Shown one piece after another: positions 11,094 through 22,900 of a stretch of DNA of 64,000 bases. Under the pieces are notes generated by a model. The model had not been told where the DNA came from. It was given only the letters and a program-made list of their open reading frames with translations, and made no database searches. The stretch spans positions 31,587,902 through 31,651,901 of the forward strand of contig OU452198.1 in assembly GCA_911728435.2 (NCBI GenBank), written 5' to 3'. The stretch's first letter is position 1; each line of letters begins with the position of its first letter. This DNA is from Apoderus coryli. Taxonomy: Eukaryota; Arthropoda; Insecta; Coleoptera; Attelabidae. The position numbers and the translations under genes were made by a program.

Positions 11094-11210
11094 ACTTAGG
11101 TAATAAAGTAATATCATTATTAAATATTAGGATCATAGCACCAAATGAGGAAAAAGTTGCTGATTTTGAATTCAATTTATTAATTAATTACTTGTTGTTT
11201 TGGCGTCAAA

Positions 11211-11540
11211 CTACCTCATTACCTAATCCATCTTTAAACTTTAAAACCCTATTCAAATTTTCGCTAACAGATACGTATAGTTGAGATTTCTATCTACAGA
11301 AATTTGCAGGCATATTTCTGTAGATAGAAATCTCAACTATACGTATCTGTTAGCGAAAATTTGAATAGGGTTTTAGAGTTTAAGGATTTATGAGTTAACT
11401 ATTCAATCTCTCCTCTTCAAAATACCTCATTACCTAATCCCAACCTTTGTATTTAAAACCATACCTATACCTAAACATTTTATATATATGTTAGTGGAGA
11501 TTTCCACTTACAAAAATATGCCTGCCAAGTCGAAATTTGA
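11211..11540. repeat. Two diverged tandem units, the first expanded into a near-perfect hairpin
   Basis: The word CCTCATTACCTAATCC occurs at 11213 and again at 11424, each followed by AAAACC and a downstream GCC/GGC-type end. The first unit is followed by an inverted copy of itself: arms 11234-11303 and 11314-11383 pair over 70 bp with one mismatch and a 10-nt loop. The second unit is only loosely similar and has no inverted copy. Confidence 0.8.
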
Positions 11541-11544
11541 TGAT

Positions 11545-12165
11545 TTTTTTAATTCCGTTTATGAACAAACTATTTATTATTATTATTTTTACTACTCAAA
11601 CTTTTTGCTATCAGAATTCCATCCACAAATCTGCAAATCGATGGATTGTATTTATTAATCTTTCGCCGGTCGTAATGAATTAGATACCTAGTATGTCGTT
11701 TATTTCGCTTATAAAAATATGTCCTTACATACCTACTACACAAAAGTGATCTACTTATATTAAAGTCTGTGTTTTACGTAACTCATCATTTAATAGAAAA
11801 GCGCATGGCGAGATGCCAAAATATGTTTTCCGTAAGATTTTGCGTTGTTTGCATTGTTGTCAAATGTGTAATGGATTTTTAAATTTGGAAAGTAGTTTAT
11901 GTCTCGCAGTTAAGTTATTTTATTAAAATAAAACACTCACAGGCTCTTTCGCTCAATGTTGAGTGAACAAATTTGTGAAATATATTTGAAAGTTAATGCA
12001 TAATGTACGGACTCATAGATTGTTTCAGCCAGTCGTTTTTTCGGTTAAAATGTTGCATGAATTCAACAACAACATAGTTAATATTGAGTATTCCCACCTC
12101 GAGCGAGCTCAAACTATTGGTTGGATCGTTCTAAACATGGTACAAATTAGAGTTGGAGGAAAAGC
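11545..12165. other. Unassigned AT-rich spacer
   Basis: No open frame, repeat or structure that I recognise. Confidence 0.3.
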
Positions 12166-12199
12166 CTTCCATTGATTTTAAGCGTTCCTCGTTCTATTG

Positions 12200-12545
12200 C
12201 ATTTGGAACATGATTTCTTTGTCATATGCAGCGTTTTTAGTGGGTAGCCCCACATAAATATGCTCTATGGGATTCAAATCTGGGCTATACGGTGGCCAAT
12301 CTAATCTTTGAATCTGGAATGCGTCAAGCATTATCGTGTATCAATACGAATATGTTGTATCTAATATGGTAAAACATGCTTTTTGACGATGTTTTCAATA
12401 TACTAGTGGTTAGCCTAGTGACTTCGGCGAGTTCGGTGCGTCCCTCATAACTATAATGCCTCCCCAAAAGAATTATGCCGTCAGCTCCAAAACTAAAGGT
12501 GTGACTAAGACTACAGCTGGCGTATCGTTCCCCGCAACTCTTCAA
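12200..12545 (-). pseudogene. Tc1-like (DD34E) transposase remnant
   Basis: On the - strand, DGIILLGR, YEGRTELAEVTRL and NIFVLIHDNA (second catalytic Asp) are followed, in another frame at 12240-12320, by RLDWPPYSPDLNPIEHI, which holds the final catalytic Glu. These are the hallmark motifs of Tc1-type transposases. N-terminal DNA-binding region and ends are gone. Confidence 0.75.
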
Positions 12546-12729
12546 TAGACATGTCTATCAGGCTTCCATGGTTGCTCATCAGTGAATAGAATATTTTTCT
12601 GGGAAATACGCAGAACTTTGGCTTAAATTAAATTACACTATGATTATGTAATCAGTAAAGCTTACAAGATGTTAGAATTTATTAGAAGAAGTTTGTGAGA
12701 ATTTAGTAATATTTTTTGTTTTAAGTATA

Positions 12730-12990
12730 TTTTTTGTTCCTTGGTTCAATCGATTTTAGAATATGCTAGCTCGATATGGAGCCCATACATAAATGTCACA
12801 TTGATCGTATTGAGATGGTTCAGAGAAAGTTTGCTAGATTTATATATTATAAATTGGGAATACTGTAACAATCTTGAATTAGCGGGTATTGTTTACACCC
12901 AGAAAGAATACTAATTTTTTCTACGACTGTCTTTAAATGCCTTTATTATATGTTCAATCATGATTTAAACATTGTAATGCTGTTTTTCAT
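12730..12990 (+). pseudogene. LINE reverse transcriptase C-terminal fragment
   Basis: Frames on the + strand read SLVQSILEYASSIWSPYI, then HIDRIEMVQRKFARFIYYK after a frame change. The LEYAS-x-x-WSP-Y and IE-x-VQ-KF-RF patterns mark the region just after the reverse transcriptase of CR1/Jockey-type elements. Short and broken. Confidence 0.6.
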
Positions 12991-13009
12991 TTGTGCGTAA
13001 TAAATTTTT

Positions 13010-16000
13010 TGGGTGTAAGGGGCGATGGCATATAGATCCGAAGAAAGCCGGCCCAAATGTCAACCTCACCTGCTAGAGTGATGGCTACTGTCATCCGGTG
13101 CACCCTGCTAAATAACAGACGAGGCTCTGGCGACCGAGTCACGGCGGGATAACCGTAAAATCGAGATGTGGGGAAATACACACCTCAGGATCACGCAGAA
13201 GGACTAGGGGCCCCACTGCGTTAACATTACCCCAAGAACATTCATGAAACTGAGTACTGACAATTCGGATATGCCGGGCGATCCAGTTAGCGACTGGCGC
13301 CACCCAGGGTCCGGGCCGAGTGGTGTGAAATCAGCGACCGGCCATGTGAATGTAGGAAACCAGGCATCACATGGAAACTCAGCGACTGGAATAAACACAA
13401 ACATAAACATATGGAACAGCCTGAATATAGGAACCTGGAACGTCCGCGGACTCTTACAAACGGGCAAACTTGCCATTGTAGAAAAAGAAATGTCCACCCA
13501 TCCCATTACTGGCCTATCAGAGACACATTGGAGAGGAGCAGGACATTTCGTATCGAAGAATAACAACACCATAATATATTCAGGCACACAAGACGCATCC
13601 CGAATGGAGTGGCAATTATAGTAGATAAAAAGTACTCGCATGCCATTAGAGAAAATAAAACAATCAGCGACAGAATTGTTATGGTGAAACTCTCTGCCCA
13701 CCCGGATAATGTAAATATAATGCAAGTTTATTTCCCTACAAGCGAGGCCTCAGATGAAGAAGTAGATTCATGTTACGCCCAACTGGAGCAAATCGTACAC
13801 ATTCTACCAAATCGTGAAATAACCATCATAATGGGCGATTTCAACGCTAAAGTGGGAAAAGAGGACAACGACCAAGATTTAAGAAACGTAATCGGTAAAT
13901 ACAGCATCGGTAACAGAAACGACAGAGGAGAACGCCTTATACAGTTTGCCACAGAGAATGGCTTTTTTATTGCCAATTCTGGATTCCAGCATCATCCGAG
14001 AAGAACCTACACATGGGTGTCTCCTGATGGTAGATACAAAAACCAAATAGACTACATATTGGTTAAATCCGGATGGCGGAGCTCCATAAAAAAACTCAAA
14101 AACATATCCAGGTAAAGATTGTCACAGTGACCACCAGTTTCTCGCCGCCGAATTACGTGTAAAAATCAGCAGACCTAAGACACCTAAACCAGTCACCAAC
14201 CTATGGGATCTCAAGGACAATGAAGACTTCATGACAAAAGCAACGGCAGAGTTAAACAAGATGATATCAGAAGTGACTCCAGATGAATCCCTCTGGATCA
14301 AGACAAAGTCGACCCTAACACATGCTGCAACATAACAGAGAAATAGCAAGAAGACTTCAAATAAAAACTGGATTTCGGAGGAGACATGGGACAAGATTGA
14401 AACACGGAAAAATCTTAAAATCGGAGGCCTAAATAATCCTGAAACCCGTGCAGAATACTCAGAACTTAGCAAGGAAATAAGACAACGGTGAAAAAACGAT
14501 CAAAACACGTACCTGAATAATATCTGCAATGAAATTGAACAACACACAAATAGAAACGAGACCAGAGACATGTTCAAGAAAATTAAGCAAATCAAACGCA
14601 AATTCTCCCCAAGATCCTCAACGATAAGGACGGAGAACGGCACACTGCTAACAGACAAAATACAAATCAGAGATCGATGGAAATGCTACTGTGAAGAACT
14701 AATGAAAGACAGTACAGCTCCCGGAAACCAACTAGAACCTGAGCACATAGAGCAAGAACCACCCATATTAAGAGAAGAAGTGACAGCAGCACTCAAAAAG
14801 TTAAAACCTCACAAGTCACCCGGAACAGACAACATCGTCGCGGAAATGCTGGAAGCAAGCGGAAATACAGGAATCGACATTTTGCACAAAATATGCAACC
14901 TAATTTGGAAGAACGGAACATGGCCTAAAGACTGGACTAACTCAATATACGTCCCACTTCACAAAAAAGGAGCAAAAGACATCTGTGGAAATTACCGTAC
15001 AATAGCTCTCATCTCTCATGCTAGCAAGGTTATGTTGCAGATATTGGCCGAACGCCTTAAACCCTACATCCTACCACAACTGCCCCCGGAACAGGCAGGC
15101 TTCGTTCCGGGAAAGGGAACCAGGGAACAAATCTTGAACCTAAGGCAAATCATAGAAAAAGCAAGAGAATTTAACACACCAACTTATCTGTGTTATATTG
15201 ACTACACCAAAGCGTTTGACTGCGTGCGCTGGCAGAAATTATGGCCTATCCTAAAAGAAATGGGCACACCTCGGCATCTGATATGGATAATGAAAAACTT
15301 ATACGACAGCAACAGCGGTCAAGTCAGAGTAGGAGACGAGCTCACCGAACATTTCAGTGTCAGCAAGGGTGTTAGACAAGGCTGCATACTAAGCCCAATG
15401 CTCTTCAACATATATGGCGAATGGATTATGAGAAACGCCTTAGAGAACTGGAAAGGAGGAATAACCATCAACAGGGTCAAAATTAATAACCTTCGCTACG
15501 CTGATGACACCACGCTCATAGCTGCATCCGAAGACGAATTAAAAGAACTTATACAACTAGTGGAGCAAATGAGTATGGAAGTCGGTCTTCAAATGAACAA
15601 GAAGAAGACCAAGATAATGATAGTAGACCGACAGAACCAGAATAGATCAATAGTAAAGAAGATTGGTGATATCGAAACGGTAAACACGTACGTCTATCTA
15701 GGTTCTCTCATCACGAATCAGGGCGGATGCAGCGAAGAAATCAAAAGAAGAGCCGCACTGGCTAAGCAAGCTATGACGAAATTAACTAAGATATGGAAAA
15801 GTCATCGTATCACGCTCAACACAAAAATAAGACTGGTTAGGAGCCTGGTATTTTCTGTGTTCCTTTACGGAGCTGAGTGCTGGACACTGAAGCAATCAGA
15901 CAAAAAGAGGATAGACGCACTTGAGATGTATTGTTGGCATCGAATGTTGAGGGTCTCCTGGATCGAGAGGAGAACTAATCTGTCAATCTTCGAACAGATT

Positions 16001-16285
16001 AATGTACGCATCATAGTTTCAGAAAACATCGCCAAATTCTTCGGTCATGTGGTCAGAAGAGATGGGCTCGAAAAACTAACAATAGAGGGCATGGTACCAG
16101 GAAAGAGAAGCCGCGGAAGATCGCCAACAAGGTATACCGACCTGAACACCCAAGTCACTGGCAGGACCTTGCCACAATCAATAAGGATGGCTAAGAATCG
16201 AAATGAATGGAGGCTGGCAGTACAGGAGACTTCACGAAATCACGATGCTTGAAAACAATCTACCGACTAGGAAGAAGAATAAATT
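13010..16285 (+). mobile_element. RTE-clade non-LTR retrotransposon, nearly full length
   Basis: A GC-richer 5' leader (from about 13010) precedes one long coding region. The 3' end comes within 30 bp after the stop and finishes in a short GAAGAAGAA stretch, the kind of simple tail RTE elements have. Base composition is clearly less AT-rich than the flanks. No poly(A) tail is present. Target duplications could not be fixed. Confidence 0.8.
13244..16252 (+). pseudogene. RTE endonuclease-reverse transcriptase, two frameshifts and two stops
   Basis: Endonuclease domain: IGTWNVRGLLQTGKL, GLSETHWRGAG, IIMGDFNAKVG, then TYTWVSPDGRYKNQIDYI and SDHQFLAAEL. Reverse transcriptase: KLKPHKSPGTDNI, IYVPLHKKGAKDICGNYR, AGFVPGKGTREQI, CYIDYTKAFDCVRW, GVRQGCILSPMLFNIY and catalytic YADDTTLIA. 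C-terminus: FGHVVRRDGLEKL and RGRSPTRYTDL. Breaks: frame changes near 13605 and 14113, a TAA at 14333 and a TGA near 14490. From 14127 to 16252 a single frame is kept apart from those two stops. The intact catalytic residues and few lesions suggest recent loss of function. Confidence 0.88.
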
Positions 16286-16329
16286 TTCCCACTAGTTGCC
16301 TAGCAACTATAGTGGGAAATAAAAAGACG

Positions 16330-16838
16330 AAAGTGTTAGTGATCAGAAAACAACATAAGATCGTAACTAACATTACAGTTAGAACGTTACAGCAAGTCTA
16401 TGAAATAAAATATCTTGCCAAAATTCTGACAAGTAACGCCAATCTGAAATAAGGTCACGAATTGAACAGGCTCGTACTGTTTATGGAAAGATGATTATAG
16501 TCTTATGCTGTAGAGATTTGGGGTTGCCCTTGATGATCCGTCTTCTGAGATGCTAAGCATTCTCTACCCTCCTATACGGTGTAGAAGCCTGAACACTTAA
16601 CAACAAAGACATGAAATTTCTGGAATCTTTTGAGATGTGGGCCTACAGGCGACTACTAAAAGTAGTTTGGACAGAAAAAGTTCGCAATTCCGAGATACTC
16701 GAGAGAGTACAGAAGAACGCCGAGATTATCGTCTCCGTTAAGAAAAGGAAATTAGAATATTTTGGACATGTGATGAGAGGCAAAAAATATCATGTGCCTC
16801 AGAACATAATGCAATGCATTGTTTCTGAAACCTTATAA
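16330..16838 (+). pseudogene. Second, older RTE-like fragment (C-terminal third)
   Basis: The + strand reads VYEIKYLAKILTSN, LLYGVEA, then WAYRRLLKVVWTEKVRNSE, ILERVQKNAEI and LEYFGHVMRGKKYH, which parallels the region after the YADD motif in the RTE element just upstream. A likely continuation at 17341-17410 ends in GAAGAAGAAG, the same type of 3' end. The gap between them holds an opposite-strand LINE fragment. Confidence 0.65.
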
Positions 16839-16844
16839 CAAGAG

Positions 16845-17110
16845 TATGGTTTAAGTAATAATAAAAAAACAATACATTCTAATAATAATAGATATACAAG
16901 AAAAAATAATAATAAAATAGACTTAATGACATATCAACACAATAGGTCAGTGGTACAATTACATAAATTATATCAAAAAAAAAAAAACATAAAATTCACA
17001 ACAAAAAATAAATTAATATTATTCAAGCAGGTATCTATATAAATAAAACAATTAAATCCTAGAAATGTGAAAATTTCAAATCAAATTATAAATATACACT
17101 TGATATAAAT
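16845..17110. repeat. AT-rich simple-sequence stretch
   Basis: Runs of AATAATAAT-type and A-rich sequence, no coding signal. It separates the two parts of the older RTE fragment, together with the next feature. Confidence 0.5.
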
Positions 17111-17112
17111 AA

Positions 17113-17340
17113 CTATTCATTTAGTAAGAACGATCTCAACTTTAACATGGCCACCAAAAATTTCGCTATCCTGGACAGGCAAGCAAATGATTCAGATGCC
17201 AAGGCAGAGATCAGATGAGCAAAAGTAGCCACATCTGACAAAAAATGTGCTGTTAAATGTGCATACAAGGGACACTCAAAGAAAAGATGCTCAACTGTCT
17301 CCGGCTTGTGTTGATTACAAATTGTACACAACTCGTTCAT
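17113..17340 (-). pseudogene. LINE C-terminal zinc-knuckle fragment
   Basis: 75 residues on the - strand begin MNELCTICNQHKPETVEHLF and FECPLYAHLTAHF. C-x2-C-x4-ET-x-EHL-F-x-C-P is the conserved Cys/His cluster at the C-terminal end of many non-LTR retrotransposon proteins. The rest (SALASESFACLSRIAKF) has no known motif. The fragment interrupts the RTE remnant on the other strand. Confidence 0.5.
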
Positions 17341-17940
17341 TTGACAAGATAAGAATAGCCATGATGGTCACCAACGTTCTGAAAGGACATGGTACTTGAG
17401 AAGAAGAAGATATTTGGATATACAAATATACGCAGGTTGACAGCGAGGGATTGTATGAGATCAACTGGTTTTTAAAGCTTCAGTCTACACACATTATTGT
17501 GCAGCGCTAAATTTGCTCGTTTTCATATTGAAAATAAAATGGTGTAGTTTTTTTACTCATCAATGAACGTAGGTATATAAAATAATAGAATTTATTTCGC
17601 TTGTATCACATCTAAACTGGATTTGATTAGAAATATGCTAACCACCTATGTACCTAGTGTGATAGTTTGGTCTAAAAATAGTTCCTGATTTGATTATACA
17701 CTCAGTCAGTGGCCAGTCTACGGTGTACTCAAGCGACGACCTATTATTCTGCTCGTATTAAAATTGTACATAGGTTTTTAGGTGCATTTAAAAATATGTA
17801 ACACACTGAAATTATTCGTTCCACTTGTGTTATTTTAAATTTTCTAAAAAATAATACAAGGTTATTGTGCAGCACAAATTTCTGTATTTTAAAAAATTAG
17901 ATATATATATACTGAAATTTTTGAAACGTTTTGCTTTAAA

Positions 17941-18129
17941 AAGCTGCTGTCCAACAGCTGTGAATAATATTCACCGGTGATCATTTTACTCTTTTCCACA
18001 TTGACCTGTATAAACCCACTGTTTCGATTGTTGCTTGGTGGTTGGCTGTGGTGTGATGGATCCATGTCTCATCTAAAGTAACGAAACTGCCCAAAAACTC
18101 GTTTGGATTGCGGCTGAACATACCCAAAT
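17941..18129 (-). pseudogene. Mariner (DD34D) transposase fragment
   Basis: The - strand reads FLGSFVTLDETWIHH, where D in LDETW is the first catalytic Asp, then ATIETVGLYRSMWKRVK and, past a stop, SPVNIIHSCWTAA. About 60 codons remain, with no ends. Confidence 0.6.
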
Positions 18130-18179
18130 ACGTTCAACAACAACTTCATTTGAAATAAAACACACGATTTGGGCTTTTC

Positions 18180-18920
18180 CAATCAACTAAATTTAATAAT
18201 TAAAATTAATAAAGAAAATGAATAACAAATAAAGAAATAAATATGTAAAAATAAAAAAAAAGAATAAAACAATTAAAAGAACGAAAATCTAAAAGAAAAT
18301 CTTAGTCATTAATGTACAATTTAAAATAGGTAAATTAATATACTTACGAATACTTATATTAATTCCCATACGAAACTTTAATTACAATTGAAAACTGGAT
18401 GTATAACAGAGACTAAATTCTACTATTCGAAATATAACTCCTTTACGTTAAGAACAAACTTTAATCTTTATTAAAACTTATTAGAAAACAAAAAGGCCTT
18501 CAAAAAAAATAACAAAAAGTTACGGAAACTTTAACTTCGATTATTATTAAGAAACTTTATAAAAATTCACTACTTCAGAATGAAAACGAAATGGACTTAG
18601 TCTTTATACTGGTATACTTTAAAACAAAAACTAGAAAATAATTCTTAACTGTGAAAAATCTTTCAAAAACAAATTAAAATATTTAATTTAACTTTATACA
18701 ATTATATACCTCTAGACCCTACCAAGGCTAAAACGAATTTAACTTGAAAGTCCTATTGCATTTCCAAAATTGCCTCATAAAAATGAGAAGTAGATACTAG
18801 AGAATGAAAAATGGCCAATAAGAAAAGAGCATTGAACATACACCCCTATAAAATACAACTACAGGGTGGCAGTAGTTTACGTCTTAGAAATAAAATACAT
18901 TTTTATGTCGACTGGGATGA
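18180..18920. other. AT-rich region without recognisable features
   Basis: A-rich stretch at 18190-18310, then ordinary AT-rich DNA. The ORF at 18921-19250 matches no family that I know. Confidence 0.3.
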
Positions 18921-19429
18921 TTGTTGTTACTTAGGTATCTCATGTTGGAGTTCGTTCCAAAGATTAACCAGTCACTACCATTGGTAAAGCAAGAAACAAT
19001 ACGATTTTATAATGACTTCTCAATCTCCCAAATCAGCGACTGGACAAAAACCCACTGTTTTTTTATTCGCCCTTTATATGTATTCTTTGATATGGGAAAC
19101 CGTGACGCCCTCCAATTAGCTTCAGTATATAATAATAAAAGTCCGACATTTAATTTACATGAAGGCATTTCGATAATGTTCAAAAGTGACCACACTGTAA
19201 CTAAAACATGTCATTTTTCGAACAAGAAAACACGGCCCATCTGTTTCTAAAAGTTGAACAAAGAAAAGAAACAAAAATTATATATTTTTGTTATTCATGT
19301 AACTACTTGCAGATGTGTTTATTGGTTTTCGAGAAACTCATATCAATAAACGATACGATAGATAGAAAACAGACCCTTAAATTTTATGACTAAAATATTT
19401 TTTTTTTTAAATCGAAATATTCATCCAAA

Positions 19430-19523
19430 ATGTGATGCACCATGGGATGGGAACTTTTTTTCATCAAATGACCTGAGAAACCACCCCCTTAAATATTGTC
19501 ACGTCCTTTTGAAACACCCTGAA
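19430..19523. repeat. Terminal fragment of the 10700-11093 MITE family
   Basis: Shares ACCTGAGAAACCACC, CTTAAATATTG and TTTGAAACACCCTG with 11038-11093. Confidence 0.55.
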
Positions 19524-19787
19524 TATCGATGAGTAGTAGTAGTTGTATGTAGCTTGCCTGCGTTAGGTCTTGTTTGGCGTAACGTCCACATTCACCGAAC
19601 GAATTTATTTGGCCGCATTCGTTCGCTGTATGAATACGCGCTTTAAAACGGCGGCGTTTTGCCACGGTTGAGGAGACAAAAATTGCATAGCTGGAAGGCC
19701 ACCCAACCCAAGCATATATTCTTCTTATCTCAGTTATCATCCTTTGCAAAAAGATTTCCCTGTATATTACGAGGGTTGCTATTTATA

Positions 19788-20848
19788 CAGGGTGTCCCGA
19801 AATTAGCCTGCCAAATGTTAACCACGAACTACGCTCCAAAAGAATGAGAAAATTTCATATTAACATAGGTCGAAAAATTGTTGGTTTTCAAGATACAGGG
19901 TGTTAAAGGTGAGGTACTCATGGTGGTTTTTTGATAATCTTGACGAAACCCTTGAAGATAATCTAATGAAATTTTGTACGTCTTCCAAACGTTTTATCCC
20001 TTAAACGCTGCAGGTATTTTTAGTTTTATGAACTGCTAATAAGCGGGTAAAACAGGGAGGGGCATGGGGAAATATTGCCCCAACTGTTTTGTGAAAGGGT
20101 TTTTAGCAATTTTAAAACTCGATTTTAATAGACCAAACTGTTTTACAAAAAAAAGGTACTCTTGTTTCATAGACCAATTGTGCACCGTTTTTATGAAAAA
20201 ATAGATTTAAATTTGTATGATTCATGTTACCATACGCATACGCTATATGTATTGTGTGTTATTAAAAAATTTACATTTTCCACTGTGCACCAATGAGTAT
20301 TTCATCGTTTTAGATAGAATTCTGCAACTTGGTATGTGCTATTCCTGTGAGATTTTACATTTATCGAGGTAGAGATAGTTTCACATTAATCATCATAAGC
20401 ATCCCAAATGGGGTTGTGAATGGGTTCAAATTACCACAAAATTTTTGTATACACTTTTTTCCCCGATTTATTTAAAAATTATGAAATCTTACGGTATTCT
20501 ACGAAAAAAAATATGTTCTTGTGGAACTACAATAGCATGCACCGTTTTCGGGTAACATCTTTTTGGATTAATTAATTTTTGGTGCAATGCATACTTCTTA
20601 TTAGAAATTATTACAAAAAAAGGAGTCATAGTAGTGGCTATGGAAAAAAAAAGATGGTTCACTGCTTTATGTCTGTGGCTGTAACTTGACAAATTTTATG
20701 ATATTAACTTTCACTTCCCTAAGGGAAACACAACAGCATCTTATTAAAATAACATCTTGAAAACCAACAATTTTTCGACCTATGGTAATATGAAATTGTC
20801 TCATTCTTTTGGAGCGTAGAATTCGTGGTTAACGTTCTAGGCTAATTT
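19788..20848. mobile_element. MITE with inverted repeats of about 100 bp, inserted in mariner A
   Basis: Left arm starts CAGGGTGTCCCGAAATTAGC; the right arm carries the complement of AACCACGAACTACGCTCCAA and of GAAAAATTGTTGGTTTTC, but the last 14 bp are missing. Inserted at TA. Interior has no gene. Another CAGGGTGTTAAAGG word lies inside the left arm. Confidence 0.75.
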
Positions 20849-21521
20849 ATAATAGAAGGAACAAACGAATTAATTTTATCAAAAATATTTTTATTGCTTT
20901 TCAAAATATTCTCCTTTAAGATCTATATACTTTTGCATGCGTTGAAACTACTCTTCAAAGCACTTTGTCTAGTCAGAAGACGATAGTTCTAAAACATGAT
21001 TGGTGAAGGCCTCAACAGCTTCTCAGGCGATGAAAATTGTTGTCCACGCAGTTTATTTTTAATTAGTGGGAATAAGAAAAAATAATTGGTTGTCAAGTCG
21101 GAGCTGTATAAGATGGATTACCCATCAATTCGATCTTTTGTGTCCAACTACTGGTTTGTTGTCAATGATATGTGTGAGCTCGCATTGTCGTGATGCAACA
21201 CTATTCGTTTTTTTGAATTGGTTTCTCTCAATTTACTTCAGGCAAACAAATGGTCGTTTGCACGCTGAATTAAGGGTCTTCTGATTTTCTAGAGCCACAG
21301 TTGCGACATGACCGGGTTTTGTGACACGCCACCGTTTGCTTTTTAACGCTTCGGGAACGAAAAATTTTTGTTGGCTTTTCTTCACATTGGACCACCCAAA
21401 CTGCCGATTGGCCTTTTCGTTCTGGCTGATAGGCATAAATCCATGCTGTATAACCTTTGGATTCACCACAGTTTATTTTTTAGGCATTTTACGACACCAG
21501 TCGACTCTAGTCTTTTTTTAA

Positions 21522-22620
21522 CACTTTCACTACTGCATGTTCTCTTGCTAAGTGGACAAAAATAACGGAAACAGATTTTTTTCAAAAAAACTATATTTTA
21601 TTCTAGTAGTCATACAAATAAGATAGAAAAATAAAATTTTTAGAAAAACAAGTTTAGTTTTTGAGTGTGTCAAGATATGGTACATGCAGTTTAGGTACAA
21701 AAATTTCTACTTATTTACTTCAAACTATGTGTACCATATTTTGTCACGCTTTTTATTTCTGCAAATTGCAGTTGTGGGTATTAAAAAAACATTTCATACA
21801 CAAAAATTTGTCTTCACACCCTTGACAATTCATCTTCACTCGAGAAGTGTTAGCCATTGCGTAGGCCCGACCATTTTTTTCACTGTTTCCTTTATAGCAT
21901 CTGGTACATCTACCCCTTGATGGTACTTCAACCAGTTTATGACTTCTAGAAATTATTTGAGTGGGAATATTCACCACACTATTTCTATCACAAAAAATTT
22001 TGTTTGCAATCGCCTCTCTAAACTTCGTTATGCAGATAGTTTTCTTCGTAATAATGCTATATGAGCATTCACCAGAGCAGTATTTGTAAGTAATTCTATG
22101 GCAACCTTTCTATACCATTTTATACCGCGTCGTACACCAGTGGAGTAGTTCATCAAACCAACGTCGATTTCACTTCTAGAGCTTTCCGATGAAGTTGAAT
22201 TTTCATAATCCGGATCTCGTAGAGAGTCATCGGTGTCCCACTCATATTCAATATCACTCATATTGTCCGCAATTTCTTCCAACTCGTTACAGTTTAAAAA
22301 CTTTCGACTCATTTTTCCATTCAACATACGACTCATACAAGGAACGAAACACAAATAATGGCAGAAAATAATAAAAATAAATATGTAAACCAAATGACAA
22401 TCAACAAGTCTGAATAGTGCTTCAATCTTTGAATTGGTAGCGAAACTATTTAGCCAAACTTTAGTCATAAACTAGAGCAAACGAAATGTACATATATTTT
22501 AATAGATAGCGTGTACACATCGGATTCAATGTAACCAGTGCTTGTGGTCATATATGGTCACACAGTTTATTCATAAAAGATGGTTGTGTACCATATTGGG
22601 TACACATGGTAGTTAAAGTG
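21522..22620 (-). mobile_element. piggyBac-like element, internally deleted
   Basis: TTAA at 21518-21521 and 22621-22624 flank inverted ends CACTTTCACTAC and, on the other side, CACTTTAACTAC. The piece sits exactly at a point where copies of the host mariner are continuous. It contains two transposase remnants and is about 1.1 kb, less than half the usual length. Confidence 0.85.
21753..22312 (-). pseudogene. piggyBac transposase remnant: acidic N-terminus fused to C-terminal region
   Basis: The ATG at 22312 opens MSRKFLNCNELEEIADNMSD, IEYEWDTDDSLRDPDYE, an acidic head typical of piggyBac, then passes directly to RRGIKWYRKVAIELLTNTAL and VNAHIALL, which lies near the C-terminus of normal transposases. 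After a frame change RGRCTRCYK, TSRVKMNCQGCEDKFLC and KCFFNTH form the Cys-rich domain that binds the element ends. The whole catalytic core with its aspartates is deleted between the two parts. Confidence 0.75.
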
Positions 22621-22624
22621 TTAA

Positions 22625-22900
22625 GCACCTGACAACAAATGTGGAATCCAACGGCAAAATTGTAACAAGGTTGTTAGTGGGTGCTGTATTAAAACACAAA
22701 ACAAATAGGTAGTTTAACTTTAAACAAATAACAAATTTATTGCGGATAAGAATAGATAAAGAAAATAGTTTAATTGTAAAATAAACCGAAAAAATATTAT
22801 AAGTTTTATCACAACACACGCGCTCGCTTCTGTCGTAGTTGTTGTGTTCTGAACAGCTAGTTGGCATTTTACTAGAGATGGAGCGTTCCAAAATTTTTTA
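22625..22900. other. Junction of mariner A with an unknown insert of about 215-240 bp
   Basis: Mariner A sequence (GACAACAAATGTGGAATCCA) stops near 22650 and resumes near 22890 (GGTCATACTAATGCC). The sequence between matches no other part of the window and has no clear repeat ends. Confidence 0.45.

Noticed and set aside
18921..19250. + strand ORF of 109 codons
   Set aside because: No recognisable domain, no splice context, and it overlaps frames of similar length on the other strand.
21753..22312. Domesticated piggyBac host gene
   Set aside because: Flanking TTAA and element ends, a deleted catalytic core and a frame change show an ordinary dead transposon.
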